64,000 nt of DNA from Actibacterium sp. Its GTDB lineage: Bacteria > Pseudomonadota > Alphaproteobacteria > Rhodobacterales > Rhodobacteraceae. The stretch lies in NCBI GenBank assembly GCA_016278325.1, contig JADQCB010000031.1, positions 1-64,000 of the forward strand. The letters are read 5' to 3'. Position 1 is the stretch's first letter, and each line of letters starts with the position of its first letter. Below are positions 20,476-30,481 of this stretch, in pieces. Both the position numbers and the translations under genes were made by a program. Under the pieces are notes generated by a model, which made no database searches, was not told the DNA's origin, and saw only the letters and a list, made by a program, of their open reading frames with translations.

Positions 20476-21297
20476 TCAGGCTGGCGGCACCCAGGTATCG
20501 ATGTAATCCACCGCTTCCTGCGCGGTCTCGACGAAATGGAACAGCTCCAGATCCTCATGGGCGATGGTGCCGGCCTCGGCCAGGGCCTGCCAGTTGATGA
20601 TCCGTTCCCAGAAGTCCCGGCCGAACAGCAGAAAGGGCACCGGTTTCATGCGCCGGGTCTGGATCAAGGTCAGCGCCTCGAACATCTCGTCCATCGTGCC
20701 GAACCCGCCGGGAAACATCGCTACCGCGTTGGCACGCATCAGGAAATGCATCTTGCGAATGCCGAAATAGTGGAAGTTGAAACACAATTCGGGGGTGACA
20801 TAATCGTTGGGCCGCTGTTCGTGCGGCAGCACCACGTTCAGCCCGATCGACACGCCCCCCGCATCCGCCGCGCCGCGGTTGCCCGCCTCCATCACGCCGG
20901 GGCCGCCGCCGGTGACGATGACATTCTTCAAGCCGCCGTTCATGCGGCATTTCAGGGTCACCAGCCGGGCGAATTCCCGCGCTTCGGCATAGTATTTCGA
21001 AAGCTCGGCCAGCGTCTCGGTCCGGGCCGTGTGCTTTTGGTCCGGCTCGGGGATGCGGGCCCCGCCGAACAGGACGATGGTGCTCTTGATGCCGTATTCG
21101 CTCATCAGGATTTCGGGTTTCATCAGCTCCAGTTGCAGGCGAACCGGGCGCAGCTCGTCACGGGCGATGAAATCCTCGTCGTTGAAGGCCAGCCGGTAGG
21201 CCGGGGCCTGCGTCTGCGCCGTGCCCGGGACCGTCCGGAGCGTTTCGATATCGTCCTGTGCATCGGGAAAGACCCGTTCATGGGTGTCTTTTGTCAT
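20476..21297 (-). CDS. LOG-family protein (TIGR00730-type nucleotide 5'-monophosphate phosphoribohydrolase-like)
   Basis: The 273-residue product has the Rossmann-fold LOG signatures GGGPGVMEA (130-138) and PGGFGTMDE (196-204). Members release free bases from nucleoside monophosphates, the cytokinin-activating reaction in plants, and are often mislabelled lysine decarboxylases. It has about 70 extra N-terminal residues compared with minimal LOG proteins. The start at 21297 (MTKDTHERVF) has GGAGG 6 nt upstream. Confidence 0.85.
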   Translation of the reverse strand: MTKDTHERVFPDAQDDIETLRTVPGTAQTQAPAYRLAFNDEDFIARDELRPVRLQLELMKPEILMSEYGIKSTIVLFGGARIPEPDQKHTARTETLAELSKYYAEAREFARLVTLKCRMNGGLKNVIVTGGGPGVMEAGNRGAADAGGVSIGLNVVLPHEQRPNDYVTPELCFNFHYFGIRKMHFLMRANAVAMFPGGFGTMDEMFEALTLIQTRRMKPVPFLLFGRDFWERIINWQALAEAGTIAHEDLELFHFVETAQEAVDYIDTWVPPA

Positions 21298-21384
21298 CGG
21301 CGCCTCCGGTTCCATTGCGCTGGCCCTTTTCTGCGTCTATAGCGTCGCCCGGAAGCAGGCCAGTCACGTTTTCGGAGGAATCCC

Positions 21385-22212
21385 ATGTCGAACGCCCAGC
21401 TTGAGGCCGCCATCGAAGCCGCGTGGGAAACCCGCGACCAGATCACGCCGGCGACCGGCGGCGAGACGCGCGAAGCGATCGAACACACGCTGGACGCCCT
21501 GGACAGCGGCATGCTGCGCGTGGCTGCGCGGCAGGACGACGGCACATGGCATGTCAACCAATGGGCCAAGAAGGCGGTGCTGCTGGGCTTTCGTATCAAG
21601 GATATGGAAATCCAGGACGGTGGCCCGCAGGGTGGCGGCTGGTGGGACAAGGTCGACAGCAAGTTCAAGGGATGGGGCACAGACGAATGGCGCAAGGCCG
21701 GTTTCCGCGCGGTTCCCAACTGCGTCGTGCGCCGCTCGGCCTATATCGCGCCGGGGGTCGTCCTGATGCCCTCTTTCGTCAATCTCGGGGCCCATGTCGA
21801 GGAAGGCACGATGGTTGATACATGGGCCACCGTCGGCAGCTGCGCCCAGATCGGCAAGGGCGTGCACCTGTCGGGCGGCGTCGGTATCGGCGGGGTGTTG
21901 GAGCCGATGCAGGCCGGCCCGACCATCATCGAGGACAATTGCTTCATCGGGGCCCGTTCGGAAGTGGTCGAAGGCTGCATCGTGCGCGAGGGCTCGGTGC
22001 TGGGCATGGGCGTCTATATCGGCAAGTCCACCAAGATCGTCGATCGTGAGACGGGCGAGGTTTTCATGGGCGAGGTGCCGCCCTATTCGGTCGTCGTCTC
22101 CGGCTCGATGCCGACGAAGAACAACCTCAACCTCTATTGCGCGGTGATCGTCAAGCGGGTGGACGCGCAGACACGCTCCAAGACCGGGATCAACGAATTG
22201 CTGCGCGACTGA
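21385..22212 (+). CDS. dapD: 2,3,4,5-tetrahydropyridine-2,6-dicarboxylate N-succinyltransferase
   Basis: The 275-residue enzyme transfers succinate from succinyl-CoA in the succinylase branch of lysine/diaminopimelate synthesis. It shows an N-terminal helical domain and left-handed beta-helix hexapeptides ([20 protein letters not shown], then [19 protein letters not shown]). GGAGGAAT precedes the ATG. The partner enzyme dapE lies 3.4 kb downstream on the same strand, split off by the Hint genes. Confidence 0.97.
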   Translation: MSNAQLEAAIEAAWETRDQITPATGGETREAIEHTLDALDSGMLRVAARQDDGTWHVNQWAKKAVLLGFRIKDMEIQDGGPQGGGWWDKVDSKFKGWGTDEWRKAGFRAVPNCVVRRSAYIAPGVVLMPSFVNLGAHVEEGTMVDTWATVGSCAQIGKGVHLSGGVGIGGVLEPMQAGPTIIEDNCFIGARSEVVEGCIVREGSVLGMGVYIGKSTKIVDRETGEVFMGEVPPYSVVVSGSMPTKNNLNLYCAVIVKRVDAQTRSKTGINELLRD

Positions 22213-22268
22213 GCGCCGGCCCGGGCGGCGTGCCGGGACCGGCAAAAGACGATGGAAGGGCGAATCGC

Positions 22269-22631
22269 GTGAGCGAAAAGCCGAAACGTCCCCAGCAGGT
22301 CTATACGCTGGTCGTCCAGATCGGGCGCAGCGCCGGTGATGGCCTGCCCGACGGCGCGACCGGGGCCGGGCTGGTCTGTTTCGCCTCGGGCGTCGACGAG
22401 GCAGAGGCCGTGCGCGAGACGGTGGCGGTGTTGAAGCAGGCCGATCTGGCGCCGCTCGATGTTACCGGCTATGGCACGGAAGAGGAGCGGCGCGCCGAGG
22501 GGCATGAGATCGACGCCGAGGAAGCCGCGCTGATGGCGCGTGCCCTTGCCGAGAATTCGGTCATCGTGGCGCAGTTCACGCCGTTCTTCCACGGCGAGGA
22601 AACCGCCGGGGATGACCCCGCCGCATCCTGA
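22269..22631 (+). CDS. Conserved unknown, 120 residues, next to dapD
   Basis: The GTG start has GGAAGGG 8 nt upstream. The product (VSEKPKRPQQVYTLVVQIGR...) is soluble and acidic with no signal or membrane segment. A ferredoxin-like alternation YTLVVQIGR ... GAGLVCFASGVDEAEAVRET is followed by a Glu-rich stretch EEERRAEGHEIDAEEAALMA. I do not recognise the family. It sits 56 nt after dapD, so it is probably co-transcribed with it. Confidence 0.7.
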   Translation: MSEKPKRPQQVYTLVVQIGRSAGDGLPDGATGAGLVCFASGVDEAEAVRETVAVLKQADLAPLDVTGYGTEEERRAEGHEIDAEEAALMARALAENSVIVAQFTPFFHGEETAGDDPAAS

Positions 22632-22642
22632 GCCCCGGCGAT

Positions 22643-23731
22643 CTAACGACCGAGCAGGGCCGCGCGCAGGGTCATCGCCTCGTAGTCCAGCAGCGCGCGA
22701 TGGGCCAGTTTCCGGTGGGCGGGCAGGCGCCCGGCCGGAACCCGCGCCAGCATGGTCGTCGCAAGGATCTGCGGAGATTCGCGCAGCGTGCCGATGAACA
22801 GGCTTTCCATTCCGGCGCCGCCGACGCGCAGGACATCATGCTCTTCCAGGATGACCTGGTGATACCGCATGGTCGGGCCGCAGGGGTCTTGCACCGCATA
22901 GGCGGTATTCAGCAAGGCGCGTGCCTCGACCAGAACGGCCTCTTCGTTGAACAGGTATTCCACCTCGTCGCCGCGCAGCACCAGCCGCTGCTGGGGGGCC
23001 ACGATCACGTCGCGGGTGAGGCCCAGATAGGGGGCCATCAGGCGGATCGGACGAAACCTGCCCCGCGCGGGCACGTCGCGCCCGCCGGACCAGAGCACCG
23101 GCCGCACCCGCCCGCCGGCGGTTTCCACCAGGTCGCCTGGTGCCAGTCGTTCGACGGGGACATCCCCGCGCGGGGTGCGAACCGGCGTGCCGGCGGCAAG
23201 GCTCGGGGTCAGGCCGACGGGTTCCGGGCGGTCCGACAGGGCCAGCCAGCAAAGACCGGGTCCGAATGCCAGATCGGCTGCCGGCGCCCGCAGGCGCCGG
23301 GCATCATCGGCCAGCCAGGGCAGCGGATCGACGAAATCGCGTTGCAGAAGGGCGCCGTCATCGACGGTTTCCAGCGACATCACGCCGCGCCGCGCGGCCA
23401 TGTCCCACGACACGATCAGGCGGATCACCCCCTCCAGCCGCATCCGCGTGGCCGAGAGAGAGGTCTGCACCCTTTCATCGCCCAGGCGCCGGACATAGGC
23501 GATGGTCCCGTCCGCCCCCAGGTGCAGCGACGCGTGGCTGACCGGCACCTGCTTGCCGTGCAGCACGAACAGCGTCTGGTCGTCGCGCCGCCAGCGCCCC
23601 AGGTCGGCCTCGACGAACAGGCTGCCGCGCGGCAATACCGTCGCGCCCTTCCACGACGCCCCGTTGCCGGGGGGCATGGCGGCGGGGGCGCCGACGGTGT
23701 CGGCAGACTGGCTGACGCAAAGCCAGCTCAT
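22643..23731 (-). CDS. Hint-domain protein with Ser at the catalytic Cys position
   Basis: The 362-residue product has an N-terminal beta-rich region (1-170) of unknown type, then a Hint_2 (PF13403, Hedgehog/intein) domain starting at TPSLAAGTPVRTPRGDVPVE and containing [13 protein letters not shown] and the late YHQVILEEHDVLRVGGAGMES motif. In the neighbouring protein the domain begins PCFVAGT, so Ser177 here replaces the self-cleaving Cys. It overlaps the upstream Hint gene by ATGA, so both come from one transcript. No signal peptide is evident. Confidence 0.8.
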   Translation of the reverse strand: MSWLCVSQSADTVGAPAAMPPGNGASWKGATVLPRGSLFVEADLGRWRRDDQTLFVLHGKQVPVSHASLHLGADGTIAYVRRLGDERVQTSLSATRMRLEGVIRLIVSWDMAARRGVMSLETVDDGALLQRDFVDPLPWLADDARRLRAPAADLAFGPGLCWLALSDRPEPVGLTPSLAAGTPVRTPRGDVPVERLAPGDLVETAGGRVRPVLWSGGRDVPARGRFRPIRLMAPYLGLTRDVIVAPQQRLVLRGDEVEYLFNEEAVLVEARALLNTAYAVQDPCGPTMRYHQVILEEHDVLRVGGAGMESLFIGTLRESPQILATTMLARVPAGRLPAHRKLAHRALLDYEAMTLRAALLGR

Positions 23732-25323
23732 GCCGCCGCGTCCTCCTGCACCAGAAGCCGCGTTTCATGGGCTTTCAGCAGGCGCCGGGCCGCCGGACCA
23801 TAACCCGCCCCCGTCGCGGGATCGAGTTCGGGAAACAGGGCGCAGATCTCGGCCATCACCTGCCGGTCGAACCCTTTCACCGCCTGCGGACCCGGCAGGA
23901 AACTTTCGGTTTCGAGCCCTTCGGAGAACACGATCTGGTGTTGATCGAACAGGATGTGGACATATTCGACCGCGCCTGTTTCCTGCACCGTGATCGTATC
24001 GCCATTCACCAGATCCTTCGCGGCGACGAGCACTTCGCCCGCACCGAACAGAAGCTCGGCCAGCCCGGTCTGCATCAGAACCCGGTGCTGCGGTGACAGC
24101 CGGATCTCGCGGTGGTTGCCAATGGCGCCCGCGGCGATTCGGATGGGTGCCATCCGGCCCTCGGCGGCCACGGTGCGGCGTCCCACCCAGCGCAGCGGCT
24201 GCAACCCGTCGTCCAGCGTGCGCACCAGGTCGCCGGGGGCCAGCCGTTCCACCGGCACCTCGCCGCGGTCGGTCATGATCCGCGTGCCGGCCACGAAACA
24301 GGGCACCGTATCGACGGTAACGAAGCCGGTGTCCGACACGCCGTTGCCATTCTCGACGGCGTAGGTGAAATTGACCTGTTCCTCGTCGCTATCGGCCGTC
24401 ACCTCGAACGTGCCATCGGCATTCAGCGTGACAACCTGACCCGTCGCCAGCGTGACGCTGTCGCCCGCGGCCACGGCGGTGCCGTTGATATGAGTGATGG
24501 TCAGCGCCCCGCTGCCAGCGTTGCCGTCATTGGCCAGAACATCGACGTTCTGGCTGTGATCCGGGGCGATCGTCACGGAATCGGAATTGGCGATGACCTC
24601 GGTCTGCATGCTGTCGCCGGCAATCAGCAGGTTCGAATCGTAGGTCGAATCCGCCACATCCGCGATTCCGATGCGGATGGTATTCACCTGCCCCGCATTG
24701 ACGGGCATGTTCAGCGACATCGTGACGGTGAACCCGTCCATCTCGGTATTGTGGCTGTCGTCCGTGTTGTCGACATAGAGGTTCCTTGTGTCGGTCTGGT
24801 TCAGATCCCCGACGCTGGCATCACCCGCCCCGACCTCCAGCGGGACCGGCGCACCGTTTACCCAGACCACCACGGCATCATTGAATTGCGAGCCGACATA
24901 TTCGGGGTATTCCTCGGACGAGAACACGAATTGCATCGTCAGCGTGTCGGAATCGGGAATGAAATCGGCGGTCAGATAGGCGCCGTCATAGGTGTTGGCG
25001 CCGGCCTGCGCGTTCATGTCGGGGTCGTTGTCCACGCCCTTGGTGTTCGACCATGTATGGTCGCTGTTGTTGGCCTGATTTCCCCACCAGCCATTCCCGG
25101 GACGGTTGGTGAAATCGTCGGCGTCGCCGGTGGACAGGATCACGCCGCTGTCGCCGGGCGTGGCGAAGGGCGAGATCGAGTCGCCGCCCGAGTAGAGCCC
25201 CGACGCTTCCCGGTCACCGTCGTAACTGGCCGACACGACATTCACGCCATTGCCGAAGATCGCGTTCGCCATCTCCATGGCGTCGGCCTTCAGGTCATAG
25301 TTCAGTTCCGACGGTGCGACCAT
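23728..25323 (-). CDS. Choice-of-anchor L domain / Hint protein, probably secreted
   Basis: The 531-residue, acidic product has a choice-of-anchor L-type beta-sandwich at about 10-240 ([58 protein letters not shown]). A cadherin/VCBS-like Ig segment follows at 245-338 ([12 protein letters not shown]...ADGTFEVTA). A Hint_2 domain starts at Cys342 ([20 protein letters not shown]). No N-terminal signal is seen, which fits type I secretion, although no RTX nonapeptides are present. The Hint domain may cleave or attach the adhesin-like part to another molecule. Confidence 0.85.
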   Translation of the reverse strand: MVAPSELNYDLKADAMEMANAIFGNGVNVVSASYDGDREASGLYSGGDSISPFATPGDSGVILSTGDADDFTNRPGNGWWGNQANNSDHTWSNTKGVDNDPDMNAQAGANTYDGAYLTADFIPDSDTLTMQFVFSSEEYPEYVGSQFNDAVVVWVNGAPVPLEVGAGDASVGDLNQTDTRNLYVDNTDDSHNTEMDGFTVTMSLNMPVNAGQVNTIRIGIADVADSTYDSNLLIAGDSMQTEVIANSDSVTIAPDHSQNVDVLANDGNAGSGALTITHINGTAVAAGDSVTLATGQVVTLNADGTFEVTADSDEEQVNFTYAVENGNGVSDTGFVTVDTVPCFVAGTRIMTDRGEVPVERLAPGDLVRTLDDGLQPLRWVGRRTVAAEGRMAPIRIAAGAIGNHREIRLSPQHRVLMQTGLAELLFGAGEVLVAAKDLVNGDTITVQETGAVEYVHILFDQHQIVFSEGLETESFLPGPQAVKGFDRQVMAEICALFPELDPATGAGYGPAARRLLKAHETRLLVQEDAAA

Positions 25324-25454
25324 GCTGCTCTCCTGCCGTTACAGGGCAGGGCAACACAAGAACCGGCCCTGACGGGCCGCTTTCCTGCAATTACCGCGCG
25401 ATCGGGCCGATTTCTCCTGCTCTGGCCCGCACCCTGCCTCTGGGTCATGTTTGT

Positions 25455-25475
25455 CAAGTTTTGTCCAAAAACTTG
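25455..25475. promoter_or_regulatory. Dyad CAAGTTTT-GTCCA-AAAACTTG between the Hint operon and dapE
   Basis: Perfect 8-bp arms (25455-25462 and 25468-25475) flank a 5-nt centre in an AT-rich patch of the divergent gap 25324-25608. A TTGACA on the minus strand (25457-25452) overlaps the left arm, so this may be an operator for the Hint genes. The rest of the gap shows nothing else clear. Confidence 0.35.
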
Positions 25476-25608
25476 CATGACCTTGCAGCTTCGTAAACCG
25501 GTCGGCCACAATTCGGCATTGATTACCGTGGATTGTTTCCGACCGGCAACATTGCGCCGCCGCGCCACCCGGTTTATCGCTTGTCCCGGCCGGCAAGAGG
25601 ATACCCGA

Positions 25609-26748
25609 GTGATCGACCCCGTAGACCTGACCGCGGACCTGGTTCGCTGCCCCTCGGTGACGCCGCAAGAGGGTGGCGCGCTGCGCTTGCTGGAAACCCG
25701 GCTGGGGGCGGCCGGGTTCGACTGCATGCGCGTGGAGCGAAACGGCATCTCGAACCTTTTTGCGCGCTGGGGGGCCAAGGGGCATCGCAGGACTTTCGGC
25801 TTCAACGGTCACACCGACGTGGTGCCCGTCGGCGATGCGGCCGCCTGGAGTGTCGATCCCTTCGGCGCCGAGCGGAAGGGGGGCTTTCTGTGGGGGCGCG
25901 GCGCGACCGACATGAAATCGGGCGTGGCCGCCTTCGCCGCGGCGGCCATGGATCTTGTCGCGCAGGCGCCCCCGGACGGCGCCGTGGTGCTGGCCATTAC
26001 CGGCGACGAAGAGGGCGACGCGCAGGATGGCACCCGCGCCCTGCTGGACTGGATGGCGCAACAGGGCGAACGCATGTCTGCCTGCCTTGTGGGAGAGCCG
26101 ACATGCCCGGAGCGCATGGGCGAGATGATCAAGATCGGCCGGCGCGGCTCGATGACCGCCTATTTCACGGTGAAGGGCGTGCAGGGGCATTCGGCCTATC
26201 CGCATCGCGCCCTGAACCCGCTGCCCGCGATGGCCCGCCTGATGGATCGGCTGGCAAGCCATGCGCTGGACGATGGGACAGCGCATTTCGACGCCTCGAC
26301 GCTGGCGATCACCACCATCGACACCGGCAACCCGGCGAACAACGTGATCCCGGCCGAATCGCGGGCGACCGTGAACATCCGCTTCAACGACGCCCATTCC
26401 TCGGACAGCCTGGGTGCCTGGCTGCGGCGCGAGGCCGATCGCATCGCCGAGGAAACCGGCGTGACGGTCGAGATGACGATCCGGGTTTCCGGCGAAAGTT
26501 TCCTGACCCCGCCGGGGCCCCTGTCGGACCTGGTGGCCAACGCGGTCGAGATGGAAACCGGCATCGCGCCGGTCCTGTCCACCTCGGGCGGCACGTCGGA
26601 TGCGCGCTTCATCAAGGATCACTGCCCGGTCGTCGAATTCGGCCTGGTCGGCCGGACCATGCACCAGGTGGACGAACGGGTGGAAATCGCCCAGATCAGG
26701 CAGCTGAAGGCGATCTACGCGCGGATTCTGGCCGACTATTTCGCATGA
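25609..26748 (+). CDS. dapE: Succinyl-diaminopimelate desuccinylase
   Basis: The 379-residue M20 metallopeptidase removes succinate from N-succinyl-LL-diaminopimelate. Zinc-ligand and catalytic motifs are [30 protein letters not shown], and the C-terminal MHQVDERV. The GTG at 25609 ([20 protein letters not shown]) has AAGAGG upstream and gives the conserved N terminus; the frame stays open far upstream but only antisense to the Hint genes. Confidence 0.96.
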   Translation: MIDPVDLTADLVRCPSVTPQEGGALRLLETRLGAAGFDCMRVERNGISNLFARWGAKGHRRTFGFNGHTDVVPVGDAAAWSVDPFGAERKGGFLWGRGATDMKSGVAAFAAAAMDLVAQAPPDGAVVLAITGDEEGDAQDGTRALLDWMAQQGERMSACLVGEPTCPERMGEMIKIGRRGSMTAYFTVKGVQGHSAYPHRALNPLPAMARLMDRLASHALDDGTAHFDASTLAITTIDTGNPANNVIPAESRATVNIRFNDAHSSDSLGAWLRREADRIAEETGVTVEMTIRVSGESFLTPPGPLSDLVANAVEMETGIAPVLSTSGGTSDARFIKDHCPVVEFGLVGRTMHQVDERVEIAQIRQLKAIYARILADYFA

Positions 26749-26779
26749 CGTCGCCACGGGCCCGTGTTACCCCCGCCGC

Positions 26780-29038
26780 ATGAGCCAGATCCCTTCCAAA
26801 GACCAGATTCTCGACTGGATAGCCGAACACCCGGGCCAGACATCCAAGCGCGACATCGCCCGGGCCTTCGGCATCAAGGGCGCCGACCGGATCGAGCTGA
26901 AGCGCGTTCTGAAAGAGCTGGAACAGGACGGCCACCTGGAGAAGCGGCGCAAGACCTATCGCGATCCCGACAAGCTGCCGCCGGTCACGGTGCTGCAGGT
27001 GCTGGCGCCGACCGCCGATGGCGATCTTTTCCTGAAACCGATGGAGTGGCATGGCGCGGGGGCCGAGCCACGGGTGCTCTATGTCGCGCGCGACACCGAC
27101 CCGGCGTTGGGCGCCGGCGATCGCATCCTCGCCAAGCTGCTGGACGTGCGCGGCGAGGATCACCAGTATCAGGCCCGGCTGATCCGGCGCATCGGCACCA
27201 ACCCGACGCGATTGCTGGGCATTTTCCGCGCCGGGGCCGAAGGCGGGCGGATCGTGCCGATCGACAAGGGCGCCGACCGCGAATGGATCGTCGCGCCGGG
27301 GGCGACGCATGGCGCCAGGGACGGCGAACTGGTCGAGGCCGAACAGGCCGGGCCGAAGGGGCGCATGGGCCTGCCCCGGGCGCGCGTCACCGACCGGCTG
27401 GGCGATCCGCATGCGCCAAAGGCCGTGTCGCTGATCGCGATCCATCAGCATGGCATTCCCGACGCCTTTCCCGATGACGTCATCGCCGAGGCCGACCGTG
27501 CCAGACCGGCCGGGCTGGGCCAGCGCGAGGATTTGCGCCACCTGCCGCTGATCACCATCGACCCGGCGGATGCGCGCGACCGCGACGACGCGATTCTGGC
27601 GATCCCGGACGAGGATCCGAAAAACCCCGGCGGTTTCATCCTGTGGGTCGCCATCGCCGATGTGGCCCATTACGTCACCCCCGGCTCGGCCCTGGACCGC
27701 GAGGCCCGCAAGCGCGGCAATTCCACCTATTTTCCCGACCGGGTCGTGCCGATGCTGCCCGATCGTCTGTCCGGCGATCTTTGCAGCCTGCACGAAGGGG
27801 TGCCGCGCGCCTGCATGGCGGTGCGGATGAAGATCGACGCGCAGGGCAACAAGCTGTCGCACCGGTTCACCCGCGGGCTGATGCAATCCGCGGCGGCGCT
27901 GACCTATGAACAGGTGCAGGATGCCGTCGACGGCCGCCCGACCGAAAAGACCGAACCGCTGCTCGACGAGGTTATCAGACCGATCTATGGGGCCTATGCC
28001 GCGCTCGGGACCGCGCGCAAGGCGCGCCAGCCGCTGGACCTGGATCTGCCCGAGCGGCAGATCGTTCTCAGCGACGCGGGCAAGGTCGTTTCGGTGCAGT
28101 TCAAGGAACGCTACGACGCGCACCGCCTGATCGAGGAATTCATGGTTCTGGCCAATGTCGCAGCAGCGCAGGAACTGACGCGGATGCGCCGGCCCCTGCT
28201 GTTCCGGGCGCATGAGGAACCCTCGCCCGAAAAGCTGGACGCGCTGCGCGAGGTCGCGGCCGCCTCGGGCTTCACCCTGGCCAAGGGGCAGGTGTTGCAG
28301 ACCCGGCACCTCAACAAGTTGCTCGATGACGCGATGGGCACCGAATTCGCCGAGCTGATCAACATGTCCACGCTGCGGTCGATGACGCAGGCCTATTACA
28401 CGCCCGAGCATCTGGGCCATTTCGGGCTGGCATTGAACAGCTATGCGCATTTCACCTCGCCGATACGGCGCTATTCCGACCTGATCGTGCACCGGGCGCT
28501 GATATCGGCGCATGGCTGGGGCAAGGACGGGCTCAGCGCCGAGGATGTCGAAACGCTGGAGGCCACCGCCCAGCATATTTCCGAGACCGAGCGCCGCTCC
28601 ATGGCGGCCGAGCGCGATACCACCGACCGCTACCTCGCCGCCTACCTGTCCGAGCGGGTGGGAAATGAATTCACCGGAACGATTTCCGGCATCGCCCGCT
28701 TCGGGCTTTTCGTGAAGCTGGACGAAACCGGCGCCGACGGGCTGGTGCCGATCCGCGAGCTGGGCGATGAATATTTTCATTTCGATGCCGAGTCGCAAAG
28801 CCTGATGGGCAGCGACAGCGGCGTTGAAATCGGCATCGGCCAGCGCGTCACCGTGCGGCTGACCGATGCGGTTCCGGTAACCGGCGGGCTGACGCTGGAA
28901 CTGTTGACGCTGGACGGCAAGGCACTGCCCCGCGGCCGCAGGGGCGCGCGCAAGGTCGCGCCGCCCCGCCGGAAGGAGGCGAAGGCCAGGAAGAAGACGG
29001 CCAAGGTCAAGCGCAAGCTCGTCCGAAAACGGCATTGA
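26780..29038 (+). CDS. rnr: Ribonuclease R
   Basis: The 752-residue RNB-family 3'-5' exoribonuclease degrades structured RNA, trims rRNA and acts in tmRNA-mediated quality control. An N-terminal winged-helix region (QTSKRDIARAFGIKGADRIE) precedes cold-shock domains. The RNB active-site segment TIDPADARDRDDAILAI and the S1 domain GTISGIARFGLFVKLDETGA follow, with a Lys/Arg-rich tail. 31 nt after dapE. Confidence 0.96.
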   Translation: MSQIPSKDQILDWIAEHPGQTSKRDIARAFGIKGADRIELKRVLKELEQDGHLEKRRKTYRDPDKLPPVTVLQVLAPTADGDLFLKPMEWHGAGAEPRVLYVARDTDPALGAGDRILAKLLDVRGEDHQYQARLIRRIGTNPTRLLGIFRAGAEGGRIVPIDKGADREWIVAPGATHGARDGELVEAEQAGPKGRMGLPRARVTDRLGDPHAPKAVSLIAIHQHGIPDAFPDDVIAEADRARPAGLGQREDLRHLPLITIDPADARDRDDAILAIPDEDPKNPGGFILWVAIADVAHYVTPGSALDREARKRGNSTYFPDRVVPMLPDRLSGDLCSLHEGVPRACMAVRMKIDAQGNKLSHRFTRGLMQSAAALTYEQVQDAVDGRPTEKTEPLLDEVIRPIYGAYAALGTARKARQPLDLDLPERQIVLSDAGKVVSVQFKERYDAHRLIEEFMVLANVAAAQELTRMRRPLLFRAHEEPSPEKLDALREVAAASGFTLAKGQVLQTRHLNKLLDDAMGTEFAELINMSTLRSMTQAYYTPEHLGHFGLALNSYAHFTSPIRRYSDLIVHRALISAHGWGKDGLSAEDVETLEATAQHISETERRSMAAERDTTDRYLAAYLSERVGNEFTGTISGIARFGLFVKLDETGADGLVPIRELGDEYFHFDAESQSLMGSDSGVEIGIGQRVTVRLTDAVPVTGGLTLELLTLDGKALPRGRRGARKVAPPRRKEAKARKKTAKVKRKLVRKRH

Positions 29039-29127
29039 ACCGCGCATCCGTGAAGACATCGCTTTGTGGTGGATTCGACTCGGGCTACACTCCGGTCAAA
29101 ACAGATGACGGGCAGACAGGTGGGTTC

Positions 29128-30456
29128 ATGGTGCGGTTCATATCCATTTCGGGAGTTTCCCTGGGATTCGCCGGCGTTCTTGCGGCAGGCGTTGCGGCAG
29201 CGATGGAACGATCGCCCTATCCGGTGCCGCGATCCACGCCGGCCCCGGTGGCAATCGCACAATCCGTGCTGCCCGCCCCGCGACCCGAAGTCACGCGCCG
29301 GAACCCGTCCTTGACGCGGATCTCCACATCCAACATGGCCTTTCGCCGCTGGATTGCCGGCTTTCGCGACCGGGCCCTGTCGCAGGGTATTTCGGCGCGC
29401 GTGTTCGACCGGGCCTTTCAGGATGTGCGCTATAATACCGACGTGATCCAGAAAGACCGGAACCAGGCCGAATATACCAGCCAGATCTGGGATTACCTGG
29501 ATACGGCGGCCTCGCCCGTGCGGGTGCGCAACGGCCAGGCGGCCCTGCGCCGCCACGCCCGGCTTCTCGATGCGATCGAGCGGCGCTTCGGCGTGCAGAA
29601 GGAAGTGGTCACGGCGATCTGGGGGCTGGAAAGCGCCTATGGCGAAAGCCGCGGCTCGGTCCCGGTGATCGAGGCGCTGGCGACGCTGGCCTTCGACGGC
29701 CGTCGCGGCAGTTTTTTCGAGGCGCAGTTGATCGACGCGCTGAAGATCGTGCAATCGGGCGATGTGCCGCCCGGGCGCATGAAAGGGTCCTGGGCCGGGG
29801 CGATGGGCCACACGCAGTTCATCCCGTCCAGTTATCAGGCCTATGCGGTCGATTTCACCGGCGACGGAAAGCGCGATATCTGGGCCGATGATCCGGCCGA
29901 CGCGCTGGCCTCGACCGCGTCCTACCTGGCCCGGCACGGCTGGATCAGCGGCCAGCCCTGGGGTGTCGAGGTGCGCCTGCCGCGCGGTTTCGATTTCAGC
30001 CTGGCAAGCCGGTCGATTCAGAAGATGCCCTCGGACTGGGCGCGGCTGGGTGTGACCGGGATCGACGGGCGCGCGGTGCGCGATTACGGTTCCGCCTCGA
30101 TCCTGCTGCCGGCCGGGGCCGATGGCGCGGCTTTCATGATCTTCAGGAATTTCGCGGTGCTCGAACGCTACAACGTCGCCGATGCCTATGTGATCGGCGT
30201 CGGCCACCTGTCTGACCGGCTCAAGGGCGGCCCGCCGATCCAGGCGGACTGGCCGCGCGGATACGAACCCCTGTCGTTCAGCGAAAAGAAGGATCTGCAA
30301 CGCCGGCTGGCGCGGATGGGGTTTCTCGACGACAAGATCGACGGGATCATCGGGCCCAACACGACCGATGCGATCCGGGCCTTCCAGAAAAGCCGGGGCG
30401 TGGCGCCCGATGGCTTTCCGTCCGAGGCGCTGATGGATCTGCTGCGGGGCAGTTGA
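29128..30456 (+). CDS. Lytic murein transglycosylase (MltB-like) with peptidoglycan-binding domain
   Basis: The 442-residue product has a signal peptide (FISISGVSLGFAGVLAAGVA) and an SLT_2 domain with the catalytic Glu in AIWGLESAYGESRG and the supporting GSWAGAMGHTQFIPSSY. A C-terminal PG_binding_1 repeat (DLQRRLARMGFLDDKIDGII, IRAFQKSRGVAPDG) follows. It cleaves glycan strands to 1,6-anhydromuropeptides in the periplasm. The ATG at 29128 is preceded by AGGTGG. It ends 25 nt from the convergent dnaE2; a small GGGCC/GGCCC hairpin lies between. Confidence 0.9.
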   Translation: MVRFISISGVSLGFAGVLAAGVAAAMERSPYPVPRSTPAPVAIAQSVLPAPRPEVTRRNPSLTRISTSNMAFRRWIAGFRDRALSQGISARVFDRAFQDVRYNTDVIQKDRNQAEYTSQIWDYLDTAASPVRVRNGQAALRRHARLLDAIERRFGVQKEVVTAIWGLESAYGESRGSVPVIEALATLAFDGRRGSFFEAQLIDALKIVQSGDVPPGRMKGSWAGAMGHTQFIPSSYQAYAVDFTGDGKRDIWADDPADALASTASYLARHGWISGQPWGVEVRLPRGFDFSLASRSIQKMPSDWARLGVTGIDGRAVRDYGSASILLPAGADGAAFMIFRNFAVLERYNVADAYVIGVGHLSDRLKGGPPIQADWPRGYEPLSFSEKKDLQRRLARMGFLDDKIDGIIGPNTTDAIRAFQKSRGVAPDGFPSEALMDLLRGS

Positions 30457-30481
30457 ACGGGCCGTCGGCCCTGGTCCTGGC

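Noticed and set aside
24112-25608. Upstream extension of the dapE frame by about 500 codons
   Set aside because: The extension runs antisense to the Hint/choice-of-anchor L gene, has no family signal, and DapE's conserved N terminus begins at the GTG at 25609.
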